Counted from the first letter of the stretch, positions 46,276 to 54,463 are shown. The stretch is DNA of 64,000 nt from Nordella sp. HKS 07 (GCF_011046735.1 NZ_CP049258.1:2498001-2562000); one strand, 5' to 3'. Program-made: numbers and translations. The notes: generated from the sequence alone by a model not told the origin.

Positions 46276-48015
46276 ATGACACAGGCCTACAGCACTCCCG
46301 GCGTGATCAGGCATATTCGTGATCTGGTCAACCTCCTTGCCGGCTCGGCAGGATGGGCGCGCCTCTTTACCCTTGCCGTTTGCATTGTTGTTGTAATCGG
46401 TGCGACCGCTTTCGCGCAGCTTAGGTTGAACGCCTGGAATCAACCCTTCTTCGATGCTATCGAGCGCAAGGACTTCGGAGCATTCATCGCCCAACTAATC
46501 GTATTTGGTGTGATTGCTTCTACCCTTCTAGTTCTGAACGTTGCGCAGACTTGGCTCGATGAGACTCTCAAAGTCGAGACGCGCAGATGGCTCACGCGCG
46601 ATCTGCTAAAAGAATGGTTGATTCCCAAACGTCCCTTTCTGATCGCAACCGCGGGCGAGATCGGCGTCAATCCCGATCAGAGAATACACGAGGACGCACG
46701 GCGGTTGACGGAGTTGAGTGTTACGCTGGCTATCGGCTTTTTTCAATCCACACTGTTGCTGGGCAGTTTCATCGGCGTGCTATGGATCCTGTCGGAGGGG
46801 TTTATGGTCACACTCGGCGGCCAGGAATACGCCGTGCCGGGATTTATGGTGTGGTGCGCCTTGATCTATGCAGCGTCGGGATCCTGGTTGAGCTGGCTTG
46901 TCGGCCGGCCGTTGGTCGGGATCGGCCAGGCTCGCGCCGCCCAGGAGGCTGACTTGCGGTTTTCGCTTGTCCGCGTGAGCGAGGCGGCTGACGGAATCGC
47001 CCTCTCTGGCGGCGAGCATGACGAGCGCCGGCACCTTGACGATGAGCTGGACAAGGTCATCAAGGTGATGGGTCGCTTCGTGGGCCGGATCACGCGACTG
47101 AGGTGGGTGACCGCAGGTTATGGCTGGCTTGCGATAGTTGCGCCGATCGTTATAGCGGTTCCCGGCTATTTTCAAGGGCAGCTCACATTTGGTGAGTTGA
47201 TGATGACGGTGGGCGCTTTCAATCAGGTCCAGTCGTCGCTGCGCTGGTTCGTGGACAATCTGAGCGGGATCGCCGACTGGCAGGCGGCACTCTTGCGAGT
47301 CATGAGCTTTCGCGACGCGGCTTCGAAGATTGAAAAGGCGGAACGGTCGCGTACAAGAATCAACATTCTCGACGGCTCGCAAGTGCTAGCATTCAGAGAT
47401 GTGACAGTGTGCGTATCGAACCGTGAGATCAGCCTTGATGCTTCCTTAGTAAAGGTTCGACCCGGCGAGCGCGTCTTGATCATTGGCAAACCGGGCATTG
47501 GAAAGAGCCTCTTCTTCCGGGCGATTGCCGGCCTGTGGCCGTGGGGAAGAGGCACAATTGAGCTGCCACAGCGAAGCGGCATGATGTTTGTCCCGCAGCG
47601 GTCATACGTGGCGGGAGGCTCATTGCGTCATGTGCTCGCCTATCCAGTTGATCCCGGCAAGTTTCATCGGTCCGATCTGATCCGTGCTCTGCGTCAGACC
47701 AATCTTGGCCATCTCGTGCCTTCCCTCGATCGTGTCATGCGATGGGATAAGGTACTTACAGCCAGTGAACGATCGTACTTGTCATTCGCCCAACTCCTGG
47801 TCCATCGTCCCCAGTGGATCATCAGCGATGAAGCGCTTTCGAATCTCAACGAGGATGATCGCACGATGGTGTTTTCTCTCTTCAAGAACGAGCTTGCGAA
47901 AGCCGCGGTGCTCAGCATTGCCAGCAGTGACCCACAGCACGCCTTCTATTCGCGAGTATTTCACCTGGTCTCGCATTCGGTGTCGAACAGCGCTCGCGGC
48001 GACCTGGGCGGATAG
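46276..48015 (+). CDS. SbmA/BacA-YddA-like ABC transporter with degenerate ATPase motifs
   Basis: 579 aa from ATG 46276 (MTQAYSTPGVIRHIRDLVNL). An N-terminal ABC_membrane_2 domain (FAQLRLNAWNQPFFDAIERK, LLKEWLIPKRPFLIATAGE, NPDQRIHEDARRLTELSVTL) is typical of the YddA/SbmA-BacA peptide or vitamin transporters. The C-terminal ATPase has Walker A GKPGIGKSLFF and Walker B WIISDEALSNLNED, but the signature motif, normally LSLGEQQR, reads LTASERSY. ATP hydrolysis may therefore be weak. It would move peptides or cofactors across the inner membrane. Confidence 0.85.
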   Translation: MTQAYSTPGVIRHIRDLVNLLAGSAGWARLFTLAVCIVVVIGATAFAQLRLNAWNQPFFDAIERKDFGAFIAQLIVFGVIASTLLVLNVAQTWLDETLKVETRRWLTRDLLKEWLIPKRPFLIATAGEIGVNPDQRIHEDARRLTELSVTLAIGFFQSTLLLGSFIGVLWILSEGFMVTLGGQEYAVPGFMVWCALIYAASGSWLSWLVGRPLVGIGQARAAQEADLRFSLVRVSEAADGIALSGGEHDERRHLDDELDKVIKVMGRFVGRITRLRWVTAGYGWLAIVAPIVIAVPGYFQGQLTFGELMMTVGAFNQVQSSLRWFVDNLSGIADWQAALLRVMSFRDAASKIEKAERSRTRINILDGSQVLAFRDVTVCVSNREISLDASLVKVRPGERVLIIGKPGIGKSLFFRAIAGLWPWGRGTIELPQRSGMMFVPQRSYVAGGSLRHVLAYPVDPGKFHRSDLIRALRQTNLGHLVPSLDRVMRWDKVLTASERSYLSFAQLLVHRPQWIISDEALSNLNEDDRTMVFSLFKNELAKAAVLSIASSDPQHAFYSRVFHLVSHSVSNSARGDLGG

Positions 48016-48091
48016 GAGAGCAGCGGCACCGATGATATGTGATCGAGATCATTTCCCTGACGAGCTGAGGGCTGTCGTTGTGGATCGACAG

Positions 48092-48180
48092 AGTCTCCCG
48101 TGAACTATCCCTAACTCATTGATTGATTTGATTGATCATTGAGGTTCTAGATTTTGATTTTGCAGGGAAGTGGCGGGGCG
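48092..48180 (+). repeat. Repeat A, copy 2 (89 bp)
   Basis: Direct repeat of 34189-34277 (about 93 percent). Here it is followed at once by repeats C (48184-48201), D (48201-48232) and B (from 48236), so the four segments that lie scattered between 34.2 and 42.6 kb are collinear in 435 bp. Confidence 0.85.
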
Positions 48181-48235
48181 AGGCGGCACGCCAGCAGTCA
48201 CGGAAACTGCAATATAAGCCGGTACCCATAGCGGG

Positions 48236-48525
48236 TGCCGTGCCCCCGTCGACCTCAAGTCGCTGAAATTCTCCTCCAATAATTTGCCACGTTTGACTTC
48301 GATCAAGCTCCTCCCCACGCTCGCAGGATAGTTTATTCTATGGTCAGAGTTGTGGATTCTTATTGTCTGGGATGGGTGATCGGCGCGGCGTTTGTCCTCG
48401 CGCTGCCGAGTTCCATTCACGCGGAAACCCGCTACGCCGAGCATGGTGCCCTTCTGGCAATTTCGCTGGATCAAGGACGCATGTCTGCCGGAATGATGTG
48501 CTATGCCAACTACAATGCTGATAGC
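48236..48525 (+). repeat. Repeat B, copy 2 (about 290 bp)
   Basis: Direct copy of 42314-42605, in-frame with the small secreted-protein gene at 48340. Confidence 0.85.
48293..48306. promoter_or_regulatory. FNR/FixK-type operator (repeat B copy 2)
   Basis: TTGACTTCGATCAA, 33 bp upstream of ATG 48340. Confidence 0.65.
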
Positions 48526-48855
48526 ACGCAGAATCCTCCCAATTCCCAGAGGGCGGACTCGCGACGCGGCGACATGTGTCGGCGTTCCAATTCATCTAAC
48601 CTCAATTCGGACATCCTTGCTTTTGATGTCACTTCATGGACTCGCCAAGCGATATCGGAGCTCGCAGACAGGCTTCTCCAAATGGAAGACCCTATGAACT
48701 ATGACTTTACAAAAGCAAGGGTGGCCGGCCGCCCAGTTCGCAGGATCGATGAAAGTTGGGACGATCCCGATCTTCACGAGTCTGTATTTGAGTTCAGTTC
48801 TGGTTGTTACCTGCTCATGCAGGTTGCGCCGTTGCCCTTGCTTCCCAGAAGCTAA
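48340..48855 (+). CDS. Small secreted protein of unknown family
   Basis: 171 aa beginning MVRVVDSYCLGWVIGAAFVL, a signal-peptide-like leader cleaving near IHAE, followed by RYAEHGALLAISLDQGRMSA and GMMCYANYNADS, conserved with the broken copy at 42426. The remaining 110 residues are not conserved there and look low-confidence; the gene may be chimeric after residue 62. An operator of the FNR/FixK type precedes it, so it may be a regulated surface or periplasmic protein. No function is assigned. Confidence 0.5.
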   Translation: MVRVVDSYCLGWVIGAAFVLALPSSIHAETRYAEHGALLAISLDQGRMSAGMMCYANYNADSTQNPPNSQRADSRRGDMCRRSNSSNLNSDILAFDVTSWTRQAISELADRLLQMEDPMNYDFTKARVAGRPVRRIDESWDDPDLHESVFEFSSGCYLLMQVAPLPLLPRS

Positions 48856-48976
48856 TGCGTAACGGTCTTTCGCCGTCTCAATCAGAGCTATCTGAGCTAA
48901 ATGCCTCTTAATCTTGGCCTCATGCCGACATGCAAAGACTTGCCAGAGCGCTAAAGCGATTTCCTCACCCCGCGCT

Positions 48977-49426
48977 CTATTCTTCTACCTGCAGCGACTC
49001 GAGATATTTCACAATTTCCATCACCCGCCGTTCGATCTTTCTCTCAGCGACTTTGGCTGCATCGAGGGAAGTGCCATCCTCAAGTGCCTCATCCATCAAC
49101 CAGTCGCCCCAGATCGGCATTTCTCGGGTGCCATGGGATCCGGTCATCTTGAGTCCCAATATCCAGTCATATACGGCCTGTTCGTCGAATTTGCCATGAG
49201 CCCTTTGCTTGATGCGTGTAAGATCAGGTGGAATTTTGGTGAGGTTCTTCGTCAGCGGACCATTTCCCCTGGCGTCCGCATTGTGGCATTCGGCGCAGAG
49301 GGCCTGGAAGTCATCGCGAGCGCTGTTGGATCCCGCATGGGCTGTACCGATCGAGACCACAAGCACTGCGGCAAAAATAGCACGGCCACATGCTCTGGTA
49401 GCCGCCCTCATCTTGTCTATTTTCAT
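48977..49426 (-). CDS. Cytochrome c family protein
   Basis: 149 aa from an ATG at 49426 (MKIDKMRAATRACGRAIFAA); the next upstream ATG is at 49429, so the start is uncertain. A Sec signal ends near IGTAHAGS; one heme-binding CAECH motif follows in DFQALCAECHNADARGNG, and the distal methionine may be in TREMPIWGDWLMDE. It is a single-heme periplasmic electron carrier of the cytochrome c class I type. It faces Hsp20 and lies inside the stress island, but no operator of the FNR type was found upstream. Confidence 0.85.
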   Translation of the reverse strand: MKIDKMRAATRACGRAIFAAVLVVSIGTAHAGSNSARDDFQALCAECHNADARGNGPLTKNLTKIPPDLTRIKQRAHGKFDEQAVYDWILGLKMTGSHGTREMPIWGDWLMDEALEDGTSLDAAKVAERKIERRVMEIVKYLESLQVEE

Positions 49427-49676
49427 CATGTCGGCGAGCATTGCGTGCATGGGGACTGCTTGCGCCTTCACCGCTTTGGCATATTCAAGGCTTCGGCCTG
49501 TGCTTCAGTGATTGTAAGCGTGCTCTTGAGGACGGCAAGAAGGCGTGTTTGCCGCAATAATATGCGTCTGCTGGTCGTCCCCGTCATGCCTTGATCCGCC
49601 ATCCCGCTGATCTGAAGTCCCGTACAGCGCGACGCAGCTTGAATGCGCATGATGGTCTCTGAAGGTTTGTCGGGTT

Positions 49677-49710
49677 GGAGCGCGAGTCAATTACGAAATG
49701 GTCGCGCTCC
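49677..49710 (-). terminator. Hairpin after Hsp20 gene
   Basis: GGAGCGCGA and TCGCGCTCC, perfect 9-bp arms, 34 bp beyond the Hsp20 stop. No U-run follows, so it could be a weak terminator or an mRNA-stabilising hairpin. Confidence 0.35.
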
Positions 49711-49743
49711 AGCCTGTCGGGGGCGGTCTGCTCTCACTGTCGA

Positions 49744-50271
49744 TCAGGCTGCCTTCACCTCAATTTTCTTGGCCGGTTTCATTGCCTCGGCCTTCTTGGG
49801 TAGAATGACGGTCAGCACGCCATCCTTAAGGGTTGCCTCGATCTTTCCAGAGTCGACGCCCTCGGGAACACGGAAGGTCCGTTCAAAGGATCCATAACGC
49901 CGTTCCGACAGGTGGTTGCCGGCCTTTGTCTCTTCTCGGCTTTCCTTCTTTTCACCCTTGATCACCAGCCGATCGTTGGTGAGTTTTACCTCAAGGTTGT
50001 CGGCGTTCATGCCAGGCACTTCGGCAGTAACCTCATATGCCTTATCCTTATCAACAATGTCGACTGCAGGTGACGACCACGAAGCCTCGAACCGAGCCCG
50101 TGGTTCAAAATCAAAGATCGAGTGGTGAAAGAACGGTCGCCAACCGCGGTCAAACTGATCGAAGATCTGATTGATTTCACGCTGCAGGCTCAGCAGTGGC
50201 CGCCATGGCGCTGCTTCTTGCCTCTGCGTCTCCTCCTTAGCAACAGGCAGTTTGGTGACTGTTTGCGTCAT
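49744..50271 (-). CDS. Hsp20/alpha-crystallin small heat-shock protein
   Basis: 175 aa. The alpha-crystallin domain covers residues about 60-165: SSPAVDIVDKDKAYEVTAEV, PGMNADNLEVKLTNDRLVIK, ERRYGSFERTFRVPEGVDSG and KDGVLTVILPKKAEA. N-terminal LQREINQIFDQFDRGW is family-typical. It prevents aggregation of unfolded proteins without ATP, passing them to GroEL- or DnaK-type chaperones. A perfect FNR/FixK-type site lies 61 bp upstream, pairing it with the GroEL paralogue in one regulon. Confidence 0.95.
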   Translation of the reverse strand: MTQTVTKLPVAKEETQRQEAAPWRPLLSLQREINQIFDQFDRGWRPFFHHSIFDFEPRARFEASWSSPAVDIVDKDKAYEVTAEVPGMNADNLEVKLTNDRLVIKGEKKESREETKAGNHLSERRYGSFERTFRVPEGVDSGKIEATLKDGVLTVILPKKAEAMKPAKKIEVKAA

Positions 50272-50332
50272 TTTATCCTCCTTTCAATAAGGGGCTATCA
50301 TTATAATTATGCCATCTCTGTTTGATGGTTCC

Positions 50333-50346
50333 TTGATCTCGATCAA
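50333..50346. promoter_or_regulatory. FNR/FixK-type operator (Hsp20)
   Basis: TTGATCTCGATCAA, a perfect site, 61 bp upstream of the Hsp20 start (minus strand). Confidence 0.8.
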
Positions 50347-50383
50347 GCCGGTCTGAATTTTCGGTGGTATTTCTGCGAGGCTA

Positions 50384-50929
50384 CTAAATTTTGTAGAGCT
50401 TTTCCTCGATGCGCGCGGCGGCGATCCGTCGATACAGGTCGCGTTTGCGAGCCAGCGGCCACCAGTCATAAAGGAATATGTCGAGCGGGCGCCAATTGGC
50501 AACCCAACCGAGGATGAGGAAGCTCTCCTCGACAAGCCTCTTGAAAGGCGCGTCGTGCAAGAGGCCTGCCGCCAGCTGTGCCAGGAGCAGACACGCAATA
50601 AGCGTCACAATCCCTATTGCGAGCGAGTATCGTCCGATGCGAAATAACTCATTGAGTTCACGCTGAATGGCCAGAGACCGTGACCCGAAGTATCCGACCA
50701 TAGCTTCGCTAAGAGCCAGAAACGCACTTCGTTGATGCGGCGTATCAGGGTGATGAACGATGATCCGCAGAGACTGTTGCGGAGCAAGTTCTTGTGCCCA
50801 GCCCACAATATACTCTTCGGCATCTCGATTCAGATCCCGTTCGGGAAACGGATATGGGTCGAGCGTATCAAACAACTGTGCAATGTCGTCGACCCGTAAT
50901 TCAATCGTATTTTCAGTGGATGTACCCAT
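50384..50929 (-). CDS. Small membrane protein of unknown function
   Basis: 181 aa from ATG 50929 (MGTSTENTIELRVDDIAQLF). The N-terminal 90 residues are soluble (DPYPFPERDLNRDAEEYIVG, then IIVHHPDTPHQRSAFLALSE); one or two membrane helices follow (IGRYSLAIGIVTLIACLLLA) and a basic C-terminal tail with PLDIFLYDWWPLARKRDLYR. I do not recognise the family. It shares a divergent region containing an FNR/FixK-type site with the arcD remnant. Confidence 0.75.
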   Translation of the reverse strand: MGTSTENTIELRVDDIAQLFDTLDPYPFPERDLNRDAEEYIVGWAQELAPQQSLRIIVHHPDTPHQRSAFLALSEAMVGYFGSRSLAIQRELNELFRIGRYSLAIGIVTLIACLLLAQLAAGLLHDAPFKRLVEESFLILGWVANWRPLDIFLYDWWPLARKRDLYRRIAAARIEEKLYKI

Positions 50930-50975
50930 GGTTTCTCTTCGACCATGGAGACTAGGCACGGTGGGCAAATTGAGA

Positions 50976-50989
50976 TTGATCCTGGTCAA
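50976..50989. promoter_or_regulatory. FNR/FixK-type operator (divergent: membrane protein / arcD remnant)
   Basis: TTGATCCTGGTCAA, 46 bp from the minus-strand start at 50929 and 43 bp from the plus-strand ATG at 51033. It could serve either gene. Confidence 0.7.
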
Positions 50990-51032
50990 ATCTCCCGTTG
51001 CGAAATGCTCCGACACTTATAGGAGGATTTCC

Positions 51033-51290
51033 ATGTCCATTAGCGATACCACGATTTCATCCGCTGCCGACGGCGACCAAACCGGCAAAGCACGGCTCGG
51101 CGCTGTTCCCGGCACTGGTCATCGATTCCATGGTTGGATCCGGTGTCTTTAGCCCGCCGCAGAATATGGCAGCCGGGCCGGCCCATTCGCCATCGCCATC
51201 GGATGGACGATAACAGCGGTAGGGATGTTGCCTCTAATGTTCGTTTATCAGTCACAAACACGCAAGCCCGAGCATGGCGCTGAAGCTGAT
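51033..51290 (+). pseudogene. Arginine/ornithine antiporter (ArcD-like), N-terminal remnant
   Basis: ATG 51033 follows a perfect AGGAGG site. Frames joined in order read MSISDTTISSAADGDQTGKA, LFPALVIDSMVGSGVFSPPQ-NMAAG and AGPFAIAIGWTITAVGML, then FVYQSQTRKPEHGAEAD, the first transmembrane region of ArcD-type amino-acid antiporters. Two frameshifts and loss of the rest of the gene make it inactive. ArcD belongs to the arginine-deiminase fermentation route, normally controlled by anaerobic FNR/ANR regulators, which fits the upstream site. Confidence 0.7.
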
Positions 51291-51322
51291 TGATACAGGA
51301 AGGAGGGATTCGAGTTCGCGCC

Positions 51323-52165
51323 TCAGTGCGAGAATAATACCGGACAATTCATGCCACTGAGAACAAACCGGGTCGCTCCGCCGAGAATCAGCTCACTCAG
51401 ACGCGAATGACCATAAGCTCCCATCACAAGGAGGCCGGCTCCGCTATCCGATATCTTGGTCAGTAGGGCCTCGCCGGCCTCCCTCCCCCCCGTGGAGAGG
51501 GGTTCGATCACCGCCTTGACGCCATGGCGCGACAAAGCCGTGGCAAGATCGACGCCGGGCAGGCTACCAGGACTGGTATACTCCATTTCCGGATCGACCC
51601 AGACTACGCGGACTTCATTTGCACCTGTCAATAGCGGCACGCTGTCGAAAGCGGCCCGCGCCGATTCACGCTTTCCACTCCAGCCGATGATGACGAGTTC
51701 GGCCACCGCGCTCGTCCCACCTTTCCTTGGCAAGACAAGGGTCGGTCTGCCAGTAGACAACAGGATCTGCTCGACGAAAGCGCGACCCGTGACGGACAAT
51801 CCCCCATCCTCCGGGGGCTGGTTGATGATCGCGATATCAGATCGGCGCGCATAGTCAATTACATGATTCGTAATGCTGGGAGTTATCGAATCCACCAAAA
51901 CGAAGTCGCTACTGATACCCGCCACTTGCGCGAGCGATTCGAACAAGTCTCGCACGGATTTCTCGGCCTTTTGGTAAGTCTCCCGATTGCCTTCGAAGAC
52001 GACCGGCATGCCAAAGCTTGTCCCAGCATAGATCTCGACAGCAGGGATGACATATAGGCCCTGGAGATGGGAATCAAAATTGCGGGCGAGCTCCGCCGCG
52101 CATGTAAGGAGAGCCTCGTTGCGCTCGAGATCATTCAGGCTCACCAGAATCGTCTTGTATGTCAT
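51323..52165 (-). CDS. Universal stress protein (tandem UspA)
   Basis: 280 aa beginning MTYKTILVSLNDLERNEALL, a close paralogue of the USP at 44998 (shared GLYVIPAVEI-type segments). The second domain has LVIIGWSGKRESARAAFDSV and GAGLLVMGAYGHSRLSELIL followed by GGATRFVLSGMNCPVLFSH. The gene is monocistronic as far as visible, with an FNR/FixK-type site 60 bp upstream. Confidence 0.93.
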   Translation of the reverse strand: MTYKTILVSLNDLERNEALLTCAAELARNFDSHLQGLYVIPAVEIYAGTSFGMPVVFEGNRETYQKAEKSVRDLFESLAQVAGISSDFVLVDSITPSITNHVIDYARRSDIAIINQPPEDGGLSVTGRAFVEQILLSTGRPTLVLPRKGGTSAVAELVIIGWSGKRESARAAFDSVPLLTGANEVRVVWVDPEMEYTSPGSLPGVDLATALSRHGVKAVIEPLSTGGREAGEALLTKISDSGAGLLVMGAYGHSRLSELILGGATRFVLSGMNCPVLFSH

Positions 52166-52225
52166 ACCATTCTCCTTGGATCGAACACTGGGTTCGCGAG
52201 GATACGCAAGGCCGATGCCGTGGCA

Positions 52226-52239
52226 TTGACTTAGGTCAA
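52226..52239. promoter_or_regulatory. FNR/FixK-type operator (USP)
   Basis: TTGACTTAGGTCAA, 60 bp upstream of the USP start at 52165 (minus strand). Confidence 0.7.
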
Positions 52240-52243
52240 TTGA

Positions 52244-52417
52244 TCAGGAGACCGGATCATCGGCTATGCGTCTGTGCAGCCCGAGATCGCTCATCACCGT
52301 GTAGCACATTTCGGCCGCGGATTTGGACGCGTCCACGTAGAGCCAGGCTTCCGAAGTGGCGGTCGGCTGCGCGCGAAGAACCTCCGGCGTGGCGCTGATC
52401 AGGTCTTTTGCGAGCAT
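52244..52417 (-). CDS. Possible small protein after the regulator operon
   Basis: 57 aa: MLAKDLISATPEVLRAQPTA, TSEAWLYVDASKSAAEMCYT, VMSDLGLHRRIADDPVS. It overlaps the end of the preceding gene by 19 bp, as coupled genes often do. I do not recognise it; the case for it is the overlap and its reasonable composition. Confidence 0.4.
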   Translation of the reverse strand: MLAKDLISATPEVLRAQPTATSEAWLYVDASKSAAEMCYTVMSDLGLHRRIADDPVS

Positions 52418-52908
52418 AGGCAAAACTGCTCGATGTTGTCGGCCAGATCAAAATCATGCACTTCCACCGATCCTCGGCAGCTGCGCAGCAATGTCCTGGT
52501 TGCAAGGCGTTCTTCGACCAGGCCATCAAGCTGGACGAGCAGTAGAAATTCACCGCCGGCAACGGCTTGCGCCAAACGTTTGGCATGCGCGGGAAAGAGC
52601 CAGCGTCCCAACAATCCTTCGAATGCCGAGGCATCCTGTGATATGCTCTTCGGCAAGACAGGTCCGCATGCGAGTGCAACAATTCGGTCCTGCCCTGTCT
52701 GGAAGTCGAGGGAGCGCGACTTCCCATTCACGATGGCGCTGAGTTCAGCGGATCTCTCCCGGCCGTGAGTAAAGCTCGCTTCGCGCCCGACGATAGAGAT
52801 CGCTTGTGGATCAAGCTCATTGTGGACCAGTTGCCGCAGGGCACGCAAGGCGTCGTCGAGATTGGCCACGACCGCGAGCGCGAAGCGCCGATGTGCCGCC
52901 TCTTTCAT
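52399..52908 (-). CDS. Uncharacterised protein coupled to the Crp/Fnr regulator
   Basis: 169 aa from the ATG at 52908, which overlaps the regulator stop as ATGA. It begins MKEAAHRRFALAVVANLDDA, with an alpha/beta ACT- or ferredoxin-like pattern (LRQLVHNELDPQAISIVGRE), and ends with several cysteines (LLRSCRGSVEVHDFDL, FCLCSQKT). No family recognised. Coupled translation with the regulator suggests it modulates or reports on that protein; this is inference. Confidence 0.7.
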   Translation of the reverse strand: MKEAAHRRFALAVVANLDDALRALRQLVHNELDPQAISIVGREASFTHGRERSAELSAIVNGKSRSLDFQTGQDRIVALACGPVLPKSISQDASAFEGLLGRWLFPAHAKRLAQAVAGGEFLLLVQLDGLVEERLATRTLLRSCRGSVEVHDFDLADNIEQFCLCSQKT

Positions 52909-53615
52909 GACTCTAGGCAATCGCCTGCCGCCAGTGCTTCCAGGCGTTCAATATCGAGGATAATGAGCTTGTGGACTTCCGGCAGCCGAATGATCCGCTT
53001 GACCTTCAGCTTGGTGAGATTCCGACTCACGGTCTCTATCGTCAGCCCCAGAAAATCTGCGATGTCGGACCTGCTCAACTCAAGGCGGATCGCGGGCGAA
53101 TTGTCCTGTCGGCGGTGCAACTCAAGAATAAAGGCAGACAGCTTCTCCATCGCGGAGCGACGGTTGAGAACGGCTATCTGGCCTAGCGCATTCTCGAGTT
53201 TCTTCAATAGAAGGCTTACGAGTTGCGGTGCCAGCGTTGGCTCGTCGCGCATGTGCCGATAAGCACTGTTCTGCTCTAAGCAGCGGAATCTCACATGAGT
53301 GATCGCTTCGGCACTGCAATGCCGTTCCGAGGTAGCTTCAAAGCCCACGATATCGCCGGCAAAGCGCAGGGAGATAATCTGACGACGCCCGTCGCTCAAC
53401 ACGTGATAGATGCGCACGAGTCCCGATTCAATCCGGTAGATTTTATGATTATCGTCTCCCTGATGATACAGATGCTGATGAGGATCTAGGCTGCATAAAG
53501 ATTGGCAAGATAGCAATTGATCGAATGTTTTCAGGCCTTTTGAGGACTCACCTGCGCTCACGATCTGGAGCGGGGGGCGGTAGTCGCGTTCTGAATCTGC
53601 TGCAAGGGTTAGCAT
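52905..53615 (-). CDS. Crp/Fnr-family regulator (FixK-like)
   Basis: 236 aa. A cyclic-nucleotide-binding-like beta-roll (HLYHQGDDNHKIYRIESGLV, DGRRQIISLRFAGDIVGFEA) precedes a Crp-type HTH: LSRSDIADFLGLTIETVSRN with recognition residues Glu-x-x-Ser-Arg, the pattern that reads TTGAT half-sites in FNR/FixK proteins. The four-cysteine Fe-S cluster of FNR is not present as such (only C37 and C41 in SCQSLC plus two later cysteines), so it resembles FixK- or DNR-type members more than FNR. It is the obvious candidate to bind the twelve sites in this island. Confidence 0.9.
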   Translation of the reverse strand: MLTLAADSERDYRPPLQIVSAGESSKGLKTFDQLLSCQSLCSLDPHQHLYHQGDDNHKIYRIESGLVRIYHVLSDGRRQIISLRFAGDIVGFEATSERHCSAEAITHVRFRCLEQNSAYRHMRDEPTLAPQLVSLLLKKLENALGQIAVLNRRSAMEKLSAFILELHRRQDNSPAIRLELSRSDIADFLGLTIETVSRNLTKLKVKRIIRLPEVHKLIILDIERLEALAAGDCLES

Positions 53616-53763
53616 GGTTCACTCCTGAGCATCTGTCCGGCCTCAGGAAGCTCTCCTTGCTTTGCCCGTGTTTGCCCCGATTGTGCCGGTTTGTGGCAAA
53701 TTGTGCGGGGTGGCCGGAATGGCGGGAATTGGGTTGGCTGATGCCGTCCCACCTGACGCCTTC

Positions 53764-53804
53764 GGATTCTACGTTTTGCGCGCTCGCTCCGATCTGGTCG
53801 AGAT
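53764..53804 (+). repeat. 41-bp repeat E, copy 2
   Basis: Partner of 44575-44615 (35 of 41 positions). It lies in a 315-bp stretch between the regulator and a USP remnant that shows no gene. Confidence 0.5.
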
Positions 53805-53930
53805 AAGGCTCATACTCGCCCAGTAACTGGACCCGACAACGGTGCCAAATGCCTCGAATCCTGAACTGGCGAAGGCTCCCAGGCGTATCCTCCTGGAGCG
53901 CGCCCTCTCATAAAGCACTCAATCTTACTT

Positions 53931-54409
53931 TTACCGATCATGCGGAGGCGGGAAGAAGCGGCGCACCGCCAGGGCTTCAAGAAGGTTTTTTGACCAGCTG
54001 CGCTCAGCACTGGAACGGCCGACAATAGTCAGATCGTGGGTGCGAGCTGCCTTGATCAAACCCTCAATGCCTGCGGTTATTGGATTGGAACTCCAGCTTG
54101 CGGTCACTCGGTCCATGGCTGCCGCGCAAGTCACTTTCGGTATATTATTTATCTTGAGAAACGGCTCACGTGCGAGCGGGCATTCGCTATTGCGTCCTTG
54201 GCATTGAGCAGGGTCGTTCGGAGTGCGAGTTCTACGGCGTCGCCGCGTGCAAACTCGACATGAGGATTATAGTCCGCAGGATTTATCGCATTAATGGGAC
54301 TGTGAAGGAAATCGATATGGGCATTCAATGGCTTAGCAATAGCATACGCAGCGCCGAGCACTGCATCGTCGGTTTTCGTCCCGCTGACAGCAACCAATAT
54401 CGATTTCAT
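53931..54409 (-). pseudogene. Universal stress protein, frameshifted
   Basis: From ATG 54409 the frame reads MKSILVAVSGTKTDDAVLGA to NAKDAIANARSHVSRFSR and stops; the neighbouring frame resumes with FLKINNIPKVTCAAAMDRVT and GLIKAARTHDLTIVGRSSAE, the second half of a Usp domain, ending at 53931. One frameshift near 54150 breaks it, and the length is also shorter than the tandem USPs here. It still has a perfect operator upstream. Confidence 0.75.
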
Positions 54410-54463
54410 AACGGCACCTTGTTGAACTCTAATGCCAACGTAAGCGGAGTGTCGTTAGAAAGG

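Noticed and set aside
48039-48052. GTGATCGAGATCAT after the ABC protein gene as an operator
   Set aside because: Two mismatches to the site consensus and no gene start follows within 280 bp.
53525-53806. 93-codon plus-strand frame opposite and beyond the Crp/Fnr regulator
   Set aside because: Overlaps the regulator's N-terminus antisense and has a Cys/Arg/Trp-rich, unconserved translation; repeat E explains its end.
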